A DNA stretch of 28,802 bases, from the NCBI GenBank assembly GCA_964619155.1, contig CAZUEM010000031.1, positions 1 to 28,802 of the forward strand, in the 5' to 3' direction. This DNA comes from CAIXRL01 sp964619155. GTDB taxonomy: Bacteria; Eisenbacteria; RBG-16-71-46. Shown piece by piece: positions 23,401 through 28,802 of this stretch. The position numbers and the translations under genes are program-made. The notes beneath the pieces were generated by a model. That model made no database searches. It had not been told where the DNA came from and saw only the letters and a program-made list of their open reading frames with translations. How positions within the stretch are numbered: position 1 is the stretch's first letter; each line of letters begins with the position of its first letter.

Positions 23401-23775
23401 CGGCGCATGTCGCTCGAGGTGCTCGAGGAGGGCGGCCGCGGGCGGCGCTGGCTCGCCGCCGTCTCGGGCTTCGGCGCGCTGCGCATCCTGCGCCCCGAGC
23501 ACGGCCTGCACGTGCACGAGGCCGGACACGAGCACGAAAAGGTCGAGCGGCTGCGCGTCGAGGTGCGCGTCGCCGCGCAGCCGCCCGAGCCGGCCAGCAC
23601 CAGCGCGGCGCTGCTGCAGCAGGCGATCGCGGCCCTCGCCGCGAGCGGCGACGCGCTCACGATCGTGCGCCGCTACCGCGAGCGGCCCTCGCCGCTCGTG
23701 CGCGACTCGGTGCGCGGCTGGCGCACGGGCCGGCTGGACCGCGTCCTCGAGGGGCAGTTCGACCTCGTGCGATAG
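20494..23775 (+). CDS. Clp/Hsp100-like double AAA+ ATPase fused to release-factor-like (PCRF) domains
   Basis: A 1093-residue protein. Residues 1-235 are a helical region unlike the Clp N-domain. AAA+ module 1 (~236-500) has Walker A GEAGTGKT (257-264) and a pore-type loop with F295, but the Walker B Asp-Glu is replaced (LWVVPSF, P320-S321). Module 2 (~515-790) is ClpB/ClpA-D2-like: GPTGTGKT (529-536), LLDEFEKAHP (D598-E599), DDGRLTDRRGDT, ILTSNLGA, FRREFINRLD and a D2-small domain. It lacks the GYVGY pore loop; a shorter segment with F577 takes its place. There is no ClpB middle domain and no ClpP-binding loop that I recognise. Residues ~846-1093 resemble RF2: GFWRSP (864-869), the PCRF core GATEAF...VVAMYEGWAGRRRMSLEVLEE (950-980), HGLHVHE, and a C-terminal VRDSVRGWRTGRLDRVLEGQFDLV that matches the last RF segment. 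GGQ and SPF are absent. GTG start; no SD. Confidence 0.85.
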   Translation: MPLPTFLHRALTALGLREASLSELAGLLRPAYDEAASPHALWELPAFAAGVRAIEARLAAGEPVEPYAFDKGPIVALMAVEAANGVEDDARATGMLVSLMGGGWAWTRQRALQLLAQRAREPVIVRVLLAFAPQNEEFLEQLLPPLAAFAGARREAEADERLLAKLGELAPPHRAFVELMVEKLADHLPPGMVDEVRADLRRRVPLEALRGIGRVWEPLPDEADDLDSTPDAATEREVDDLEARLAGAEPRSVLLAGEAGTGKTALLRQVARRLQRRGWVIFEASAADLIAGQSFVGQLEGRMRALVDSIAGRDVLWVVPSFHELAYAGVTLQDPSSVLDLVLPWLERNAVRVIGETRPQPLERLLLRSPRVRTALSVLRVEPLDDDTTLRLAARWCGTAERRGLPVCDEPTRREAAQLARQYLSDLAAPGALLKLLRLTSDRLRAPGAAPRAAFGIDEVYETLGALTGLPLALLDDRRQLALDGLRQHFERRVMGQPEAVDRLVERVAMVKAGVTDPRRPLGVFLFVGPTGTGKTEIARTLAEFLFGSADRMIRLDMSEYQVPESLDNILGDRDPFAGAQALVNRIRRQPFSVVLLDEFEKAHPRVWDLFLQVFDDGRLTDRRGDTADFRHAIVILTSNLGASIPAGARLGFQNDSSEYAPASVMRSVENTFRREFINRLDHIVVFRPLARSTMREIVRKDLADVFQRRGLRNRAWAVEWDDSALDFLLEKGFTPDLGARPLRRAIEQHLLAPLATTIVRHEVPAGDQFLFVRAENGAIQVRFVDPDAPGEPEAEAAPAMAPAAAEPAIPADLDVRDVALEPRGTPAEFALLRARLERLEARVAGESWQARATAIYEAMRGDGFWRSPGRFDVLGRAENLDRGRRALGTARSLCDRLIGAQARERLPVDVMRSLAQQVYLLENAADSLEAGEPWEAFVSVRPLADGDAGATEAFAAQVVAMYEGWAGRRRMSLEVLEEGGRGRRWLAAVSGFGALRILRPEHGLHVHEAGHEHEKVERLRVEVRVAAQPPEPASTSAALLQQAIAALAASGDALTIVRRYRERPSPLVRDSVRGWRTGRLDRVLEGQFDLVR

Positions 23776-23849
23776 GCCGCGCACGGCGGCCGCGGGCCGC
23801 GCCGGCTCGTTCCCGCCGTTTCGCCCTCGTCAAGAACCGCGCCCGCCTC

Positions 23850-23879
23850 TTGCGCCCCTCGCGGCCGGTCGGCCACACT
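23850..23879 (+). promoter_or_regulatory. possible promoter of the tetraheme cytochrome gene
   Basis: TTGCGC (23850-23855) and CACACT (23874-23879) are separated by 18 bp, with only 8 bases to the ATG at 23888. The -10 is weak. No Shine-Dalgarno is seen, so the transcript may be leaderless. Nothing else is seen in the 112-base gap after the Clp-RF gene. Confidence 0.35.
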
Positions 23880-23887
23880 TCCGGCCC

Positions 23888-25408
23888 ATGATTCGGCCCT
23901 CGCTCCGAAACCGGCCGCGGTCCCCGGGCCGCATCCCGTTCCGACGTCTCCGTCCGCTCGCCGGCGCCACGATCGCCGCGATCGCGCTCCTCGCCCTCTC
24001 GCTCGAGCGCCCCGTCCGCGCCTCCTCGGGCGTGCCGGCCGCGCCGCGCCGCGCCGCCGCGCCCGCCGACGCGGCCTCGCGCGCCACCCCGGCCGGCCCC
24101 ATCGAGCTGGTCGTGCTCTCGACCAGCGACGTCAAGGGCAAGAGCAGCCCGTGCGGCTGCCACACGCCGATGGGCGGGCTCGCGCGCCGCGCCGCGTTCG
24201 CCGACAGCGTGCGCGCCGCGAACCCGAACCTGCTCGTGGTGGACGCGGGCGGCTGGTTCCCCGAGGAGGCGGACTACGAGGCGGCGGCCGTGTTCATGGC
24301 GGACGCGATGGCCGAGCTGGGCGTCGCGGCCGCGGGGCTCGGCGAGTCCGACCTGCGCTACGGCCGCTCGTTCCTGCTCGCCACGCTGCAGCGCGCGAAG
24401 CTGCCCGCCACCTGCGCCAACGTCGTGGACGCGGCCACCGGCCGGACGCTGCTCGCGCCGCACCTCGTCCGCACCGTGGGGCGCGCGAAGGTGGGCCTCT
24501 TCGGACTGCTCTCCCCCGCGGCCGACCTCGGGCCGTCCCGCGACTCGCTGCGCGTCACCGACCCGCTCGCGGCCGCCGAGCGCACCGTGGCGGCGCTGCG
24601 GGCGAAGGGCGCGACGGTGATCGTGCTGCTCTCGGGGCTCGGCAAGGTCGAGTCCGAGGAGGTCGCGAACGTTATCGAGGGCATCGACCTCGTCGTCGCC
24701 GGCCGCAAGGTCCCGCTCTTCCCGAACGGCCGCCGCACCGGCGGCGCGACGGTGGTCTTCGGCGGCGAGCAGAGCCACTACCTCGGCGTCTCGCGCCTCG
24801 CGCTCGACGGCTCGGGCCGCGTCACGGCCGCCGAGGCGGCGACGCACCGGCTCGGGCCCGAGGTCGCCGAGCAGCCCGCCATGCTCGCGGCCGTGACCGC
24901 CTTCGAGACCGACTTCAACGAGGAGCTGCGCCGCCGCGAGGCGCGCCTGGCGCTGCTCGCCGTGGCCGGCGAGGACGGCGACGCGGACGAGCCGCGCGAC
25001 CACTACGTCGGCGCCGGGGTCTGCGCGCGCTGCCACCGCGCCGAGTACGAGCAGTGGAAGACCACGAAGCACGCGAAAGCCTGGGAGACGCTGGTCGCCG
25101 GGCACGCCGACTCGCGCACCGACTGCGTGCCCTGCCACGTCGTCGGCTACCGCAAGCCGGGCGGCTTCCGCACCGCGGCCGACGCGGCGCGCCTCGCCGA
25201 CGTCCAGTGCGAGAACTGCCACGGCATGGGCACCGCGCACGACGCGACGCGCGCCGCGGCGCCGATCACCGAGGCCACCTGCCGGCAGTGCCACGACGCC
25301 ACGAGCAGCCCGGCGTTCTCGTTCGCGCTCTACCGGGCGCACATCGTGCACCGCCCGACGGGCGAACTGCCGCCGCTGCCCTCCAAGCCCAAGTCGGCGA
25401 TGCACTGA
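23888..25408 (+). CDS. exported UshA-like metallophosphatase-fold protein fused to a tetraheme cytochrome c
   Basis: A 506-residue protein. An Arg-rich N-terminus and hydrophobic segment (~28-39) form a signal peptide with likely cleavage near VRASSG. Residues ~70-320 follow the 5'-nucleotidase/UshA scaffold (LSTSDVKG...GGLARRAAFADSVRAANPNLLVVDAGGWFP, VVAGRKVPL). Most metal ligands are replaced: no DxHG, and GESDL where NHEFD is expected. A PCGCH sits near the former metal site. Residues ~370-506 are a cytochrome c-554-like domain with four CxxCH heme sites: C379ARCH, C413VPCH, C441ENCH, C465RQCH, plus distal-His candidates (KHAKAWETL). It should be a periplasmic electron carrier or oxidoreductase. 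The upstream domain may be catalytically dead or changed in function. ygfZ follows after 4 bases. Confidence 0.85.
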   Translation: MIRPSLRNRPRSPGRIPFRRLRPLAGATIAAIALLALSLERPVRASSGVPAAPRRAAAPADAASRATPAGPIELVVLSTSDVKGKSSPCGCHTPMGGLARRAAFADSVRAANPNLLVVDAGGWFPEEADYEAAAVFMADAMAELGVAAAGLGESDLRYGRSFLLATLQRAKLPATCANVVDAATGRTLLAPHLVRTVGRAKVGLFGLLSPAADLGPSRDSLRVTDPLAAAERTVAALRAKGATVIVLLSGLGKVESEEVANVIEGIDLVVAGRKVPLFPNGRRTGGATVVFGGEQSHYLGVSRLALDGSGRVTAAEAATHRLGPEVAEQPAMLAAVTAFETDFNEELRRREARLALLAVAGEDGDADEPRDHYVGAGVCARCHRAEYEQWKTTKHAKAWETLVAGHADSRTDCVPCHVVGYRKPGGFRTAADAARLADVQCENCHGMGTAHDATRAAAPITEATCRQCHDATSSPAFSFALYRAHIVHRPTGELPPLPSKPKSAMH

Positions 25409-25412
25409 CGCC

Positions 25413-26156
25413 ATGCGCGACGCCGCTCTCGCCCGCACCGCGCTGCGGCTCTCCGGCCGCGACGCGCTCGCCCTGCTCCACCGCGTCTCGACCAACGCGC
25501 TGCTCGACCTGCCGGCCGGCGGCTCGCGCGCGACGCTCTTCTGCGACTTCCGCGGCCGGCTCCTGCATCGCGCTCACGTCGTGCACGCGCCGGACGGCGG
25601 CGTGTGGCTGATGCGCGGTGACGCCGACGGCGGGCCGCTCGCCGCGTTCGTGGACCGGTTCGTCTTCCGCGAGGACGTGCGGATCGAAAACCGCGCGGAC
25701 GCGTTCGCGTGGACCGTCGAGGGCGTCACATGGGGCGGGCCGCTCGCCGAACACGAGCGGATCGCGCGCGGGCTGCCGCGGCACGCGCACGAGATCGCCG
25801 AGGCCTTCAACCCCTACGAGGTGAACCTGGCGCACGAGGTGCACCTGGCGAAGGGCTGCTACACCGGGCAGGAGGCGCTGCAGCGCCTCGTCACCTACGA
25901 CAGCGTGCGCCGCCGCCTCGTCCGCTTCGCGGGCGACGGCCCGCCGCCCGCCGCGCCGCAGGACGTGCCCGGCGCCACCGCGGCCGGCGCGCCCGTCGCG
26001 GGCGTCCTCACGAGCGCGGCCGCGCGTCCCGAAGGCGGCTGGGTCGCGCTCGCCGCGCTGCGCCACGACGCGGCCGGGCCGCTCGCCCTGGCGGACGGCA
26101 CGCCGCTCGGCGAGCCCGCGGAGTTTCCGGCGACGGCGCCGCTCGGGCGCGCCTGA
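25413..26156 (+). CDS. ygfZ: YgfZ/GcvT-family folate-binding protein
   Basis: A 247-residue protein with the invariant YgfZ motif KGCYTGQEALQR (K-G-C-Y-x-G-Q-E), the N-terminal ALLHRVSTNALLDLPAGGSRATLFCDFRGRLL segment (TNDV-like start) and EAFNPYEVNLAHEVHLAKG. YgfZ proteins assist the maintenance or synthesis of certain iron-sulfur enzymes in a tetrahydrofolate-dependent way. It is slightly shorter than E. coli YgfZ (~326), as in many bacteria. It starts 4 bases after the cytochrome stop and is probably cotranscribed, a plausible link with redox-protein maturation. Confidence 0.9.
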   Translation: MRDAALARTALRLSGRDALALLHRVSTNALLDLPAGGSRATLFCDFRGRLLHRAHVVHAPDGGVWLMRGDADGGPLAAFVDRFVFREDVRIENRADAFAWTVEGVTWGGPLAEHERIARGLPRHAHEIAEAFNPYEVNLAHEVHLAKGCYTGQEALQRLVTYDSVRRRLVRFAGDGPPPAAPQDVPGATAAGAPVAGVLTSAAARPEGGWVALAALRHDAAGPLALADGTPLGEPAEFPATAPLGRA

Positions 26157-26184
26157 ACGCGCGAATCCACGCGAGGTCACCGCC

Positions 26185-26214
26185 GCAACGCGTTGCCCGG
26201 GAATACGCTCCCGG
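26185..26214. other. palindrome and small hairpin between convergent ygfZ and groEL-like genes
   Basis: GCAACGCGTTGC (26185-26196) is a 12-bp palindrome, directly followed by CCGGGA-ATACGC-TCCCGG (26197-26214), a 6-bp stem. They lie in the 64-base convergent gap. Without a T-run, a terminator role is only possible. Confidence 0.35.
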
Positions 26215-26220
26215 ACCGCT

Positions 26221-27849
26221 TCAGGCCGCGTCCTCGCCGCCTTCGCCGCCGGGAGCCGGGCCTTCCGCCGAGTCCTCGCCGGCCCCGTCGTCCACGACCA
26301 GCGCCTCGGTCGTGAGCATCAGCCCGGCGACGCTCGCCGCCGACTGCAGCGCGCAGCGCGCCACCTTGGCCGGATCCACGATGCCCTGCTCGAGCAGGTC
26401 GCCCCAGCGGCCCGAGAGGGCGTTGTAGCCGAACGCGCCCTCGCCGCCGCGCAGCCGCGCGAGGAACGCGCCGCCCTCCTCGCCGGCGTTCTCGCCGATC
26501 TGACGCGCCGGCGCCTCGAGCGCCGCGAGCAGCACGTCGCGCCCGGCGTTGCGCGCCGGGCCCAGGTCGATCCGCCGCACGGCGCGGGCCGCGTGCACGA
26601 ACGCCACGCCGCCGCCCGGCACGATGCCCTCCTCGACCGCCGCGCGCGTCGCGGCGAGCGCGTCCTCGAGCTGCGCGCGCCGCCCGGCGCGCTCCACCTC
26701 GGTGACGGCGCCCACGCGGATCACGCCGACGCCGCCGCCCAGGCGCACGAGCCGCGCCCGGAGCCGCGCGCGGTCGCCCTCGTGGCGGCAGGCCGCCAGC
26801 TCGCGGTCGAGCGCGGTGACGCGCGCGGCGACGTCGGCGCTGCGCCCGCCGCCCTGCAGCAGCGTCACGTGGTCGAGCGTCGCGCTGGCGTGCCGGGCGC
26901 GCCCGAACCAGCCGGGCTCGAACTTCGCCGCCGCGCGCCCGAGCGACGCGCCCGCCGGCGACGCGCCGGTCAGCACCGCCACGTCGTCGAGCACCTCGCG
27001 GCGGTGCGCGGCGCTCCCGGGCACGCGCACGCCGATCGCGGGCACGCGCCCGCGCAGGCGGTTCACCACCATCACCGCGAGCGCGTCGCCGGTCAGGTCG
27101 CCCGCGATCACGAGCAGCGGGCGCGAGAGCCGCGCCGCGTGCTCGAGCGCCGGCACGATGTCGGCCGCGTGCTCGAGCGCGCCGTCGAACACCGCGACCA
27201 GCGGATGCTCGGCCGCGGCCTCCATCGCGTCGGCGTCGGTGATGAAGTAGGGCGAGGCGATCCCGCCCTCGATCCGCGCGCCCTCGACGACGTCGAGCGT
27301 CGTGTCGGTGCCGCGCCCGTCCTCGATCGTGACCACGCCCGAGCGCCCGACGCGCTCGAGCGCGTGCGCGAGCAGCTCGCCGAGCGCGCGGTCGCCCGCG
27401 GCGATGCGCGCCACGCGTTCGAGGTCGCGCGGGCCGCCGACCGGCCGCGCGAGCGCGCGCAGCGCGCGCACGGCCTCCTCGCACGCGAGGTCGAGGCCGC
27501 GGTGCACCGCGACCGGGTTGCGGCCCGAGCGCACCGCCCCGAGCCCGCCGCCGAACATCGCGTGCGCGAGCACGGTCGTGGTCGAGGTGCCGTCGCCGGC
27601 GGTCTGCCCGGCCTGCAGCGCGGCGTCGCGGAGCATCTGCACGCCGAGGTTCTCGAACGGGTCGGGCAGTTCGACCTCCTGAGCGACCGCGATCCCGTCG
27701 CGCGTGATGGTCGGTCCGGCGTGCAGCCGCGTCACGACCACGCTGCGGCCGCGCGGCCCCAGCGTGATGCGCACGGCGCTGGCGAGCTGGTCGGCCCCGC
27801 GCCACAGCGCGCGCCGGGCGGCGTCGTCGAACCGGACGTGCTTGCCCAA
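26221..27849 (-). CDS. divergent GroEL-family chaperonin (Hsp60 paralogue)
   Basis: A 542-residue group I chaperonin. ATPase residues are kept: GPRGRSVVV (P-loop-like), ITRDGIAVA (D51), AGDGTSTTTVLA (D86), GIVPGGGVAF and LEDALAATRAAVEEG (the D398 equivalent). The apical segment DIVPALEHAARLSRPLLVIAGDLTGDALAVMVVN matches the substrate/GroES-binding region. Differences from housekeeping GroEL are the loss of the GGM tail, replaced by an acidic Gly/Glu/Asp tail (~518-542), and many substitutions in otherwise invariant blocks. No groES is adjacent. It is most likely a specialised second chaperonin. The start is TTG (27849-27847) with GGGAGGG 6 bases upstream; a TATCTC element ~45 bases upstream could be its -10. 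Confidence 0.9.
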   Translation of the reverse strand: MGKHVRFDDAARRALWRGADQLASAVRITLGPRGRSVVVTRLHAGPTITRDGIAVAQEVELPDPFENLGVQMLRDAALQAGQTAGDGTSTTTVLAHAMFGGGLGAVRSGRNPVAVHRGLDLACEEAVRALRALARPVGGPRDLERVARIAAGDRALGELLAHALERVGRSGVVTIEDGRGTDTTLDVVEGARIEGGIASPYFITDADAMEAAAEHPLVAVFDGALEHAADIVPALEHAARLSRPLLVIAGDLTGDALAVMVVNRLRGRVPAIGVRVPGSAAHRREVLDDVAVLTGASPAGASLGRAAAKFEPGWFGRARHASATLDHVTLLQGGGRSADVAARVTALDRELAACRHEGDRARLRARLVRLGGGVGVIRVGAVTEVERAGRRAQLEDALAATRAAVEEGIVPGGGVAFVHAARAVRRIDLGPARNAGRDVLLAALEAPARQIGENAGEEGGAFLARLRGGEGAFGYNALSGRWGDLLEQGIVDPAKVARCALQSAASVAGLMLTTEALVVDDGAGEDSAEGPAPGGEGGEDAA

Positions 27850-27940
27850 GGGAGTCCCTCCCGTCGCGCGGCCTCCGTGGCCGCGGCTCCCCGGAGATAT
27901 CGGCCGCCCGGGGCGCGCTCCGCACCCCCCGGCGGGCCCG

Positions 27941-28802
27941 CTACCGGAGGTCGATGCCGGCCTCGCGGGCCGCCTCGCGCAGCCGCTCGCTCACGACCGG
28001 GCGGCGGCGGGCCTCGTCGAACCAGCGCTCCGCCGACAGCGAGTCGCCCATGCGCCAGTGGCAGACCGCGAGGTCGTACGCCGCGTCGGCCTCGAGCGGG
28101 AGCGCCTCGGCCACCTTGGCGAACTCGCGCGCGGCCATCTCCCATTCCCCGGCATTGGCGAACGTGCGCCCGAGCGAGCGATGATCCGCGGCCCAGCCGG
28201 GATCCGCCGCGAGCGCCGCGGCGGCGTCCTCGGGGCCCGGCACGAGTTCCACCCAGCGCCCGCCCTCGCGCAGCTTGAAGAAGCGGTCCGCGCCGGGCGC
28301 GCCGGCGGGCGCGGGCCGCCAGGCGCTGAAGAACCCCGCGGTCAGCGTGGTGTCGCGGTACCAGGTGCGCAGCGCCGGTCCGTCGCCCTGCAGGAAGCCG
28401 ATGTTGTTCGGCAGCGCCACGAACCAGAAGCGCGTGTGCGGCGCGGGATCGGGCGCGAGCGCGAGCAGCCGCTCGCGCAGCGTCCCGAGCAGGATGCCGG
28501 CGCGCCGCTGGTAGTAGGCGTCGCCCCAGTCGAGCGAGGGGCTCGCGTCGCGCGCCGAGGCCGCGAACGCGAGCAGCGCGACCGCGCCGGCCGCGAGCGC
28601 GCCGGGCCGCGCGAGCGCCGCGATCGCGAGCCAGGCCCCGAGCGCGCCGAAGAGCCCGTAGTAGGCGTGCCAGCCGAGCCCGGGCGCCAGCAGCGGCAGC
28701 CAGCCGCAGGCCGCCCACGCGAGCGCGAACGGCAGCGCGCCGCGCGCCGGGCGCTCCTCGCGCGGCGCGAGCCGCGCGAGCGCGAACGCCAGGCCCGCGA
28801 GC
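27941..28802 (-). CDS. membrane protein with C-terminal TPR region, 5' partial
   Basis: The frame runs from the window edge to TAG at 27943-27941 (287 codons visible), so the N-terminus is missing. The first ~85 residues are hydrophobic, with two to three membrane segments (for example WAACGWLPLLAPGLGWHAYYG and LAAGAVALLAFAA). A soluble part follows with DWGDAYYQRRAGILLGTLRERL and HTRFWFVALPNNIGFLQGDGPALRTWY. The last ~80 residues hold TPR-like repeats (SLGRTFANAGEWEMAAREFAKVAEALPLEADAAYDLAVCHWRMGDSLSAERWFDEA). The general layout resembles multi-pass membrane glycosyltransferase or mannosyltransferase-like proteins with a TPR tail. No catalytic motif is visible, so no function is assigned. 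Confidence 0.75.
   Translation of the reverse strand, partial: LAGLAFALARLAPREERPARGALPFALAWAACGWLPLLAPGLGWHAYYGLFGALGAWLAIAALARPGALAAGAVALLAFAASARDASPSLDWGDAYYQRRAGILLGTLRERLLALAPDPAPHTRFWFVALPNNIGFLQGDGPALRTWYRDTTLTAGFFSAWRPAPAGAPGADRFFKLREGGRWVELVPGPEDAAAALAADPGWAADHRSLGRTFANAGEWEMAAREFAKVAEALPLEADAAYDLAVCHWRMGDSLSAERWFDEARRRPVVSERLREAAREAGIDLR

Noticed and set aside
24145..24165. PCGCH in the cytochrome fusion as a fifth heme-binding site.
   Set aside because: The spacing is CxCH, not CxxCH, and it lies in the metallophosphatase-like domain; only four canonical sites are counted.
26185..26196. 12-bp palindrome GCAACGCGTTGC as a recombination or regulator site.
   Set aside because: A single copy in a convergent gap without a recombinase or regulator nearby; reported only as a structural feature.

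Overview
This window comes from a very GC-rich bacterial chromosome with short intergenic gaps, many GTG and TTG starts, stop/start overlaps of 1 to 4 bases, and mostly housekeeping genes. No plasmid, phage, IS or CRISPR hallmark is visible. The gene mix (succinylase-type dapE-dapC-dapD, folB-folK-deoxynucleoside kinase-panB-panC, an eIF-2B-like protein, a tetraheme cytochrome fusion, an extra divergent GroEL) fits an uncultured GC-rich phylum around the FCB group, such as Candidatus Eisenbacteria. That placement is an inference with low confidence.

Layout. 1-1232 (+): the 3' end of an eIF-2B-family gene and a GNAT acetyltransferase. 1229-4024 (-): uvrA, convergent with the GNAT gene. 4025-4751: a roughly 730-base region without a long gene, partly AT-rich. 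It holds a 21-codon gene for a Lys/Ala peptide with a very strong ribosome-binding site, its own terminator and a near-consensus sigma-54 promoter. 4752-7245 (-): an NtrC-type sigma-54 activator and its NtrB-like kinase, ending in a 13-bp hairpin terminator. 7512-9338 (+): a membrane-anchored parvulin-type foldase. 9440-14642 (-): a tightly packed run, transcribed folB, folK, dNK, panB, panC, truncated glmU, HIT hydrolase, LytR_C protein, tatA. 14782-18809 (-): dapE, dapC, dapD, a PH-domain membrane protein and an alkyltransferase-like (ATL) protein. 18911-26156 (+): a DUF2779 double nuclease, a Clp/Hsp100-like ATPase fused to release-factor domains, a metallophosphatase-like tetraheme cytochrome, and a YgfZ protein. 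26221-28802 (-): a divergent GroEL and a partial membrane/TPR protein.

The most unusual object is the 1093-residue ATPase at 20494-23775. Two Clp-type AAA+ modules are followed by what looks like a class-I peptide-chain release factor (RF2-like) from which the GGQ domain has been cut out and the stop-codon tripeptide lost. The first AAA+ module also has a degenerate Walker B, and the second lacks the GYVGY pore loop. This suggests a remodelling ATPase addressed to ribosomes. The second notable arrangement is the sigma-54-type promoter, Lys-rich mini-protein and NtrBC-like pair in 4291-7245, which looks like a self-contained regulatory unit.

Pathway logic: the minus-strand block supplies pantothenate, folate and diaminopimelate. 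DNA repair is represented by UvrA and ATL, which cooperate in other organisms. Envelope functions are the foldase, TatA and the LytR_C protein. Several genes share a TAnnnT-type -10 element, sometimes with a TTGnnn-like -35 at 18 bp spacing.
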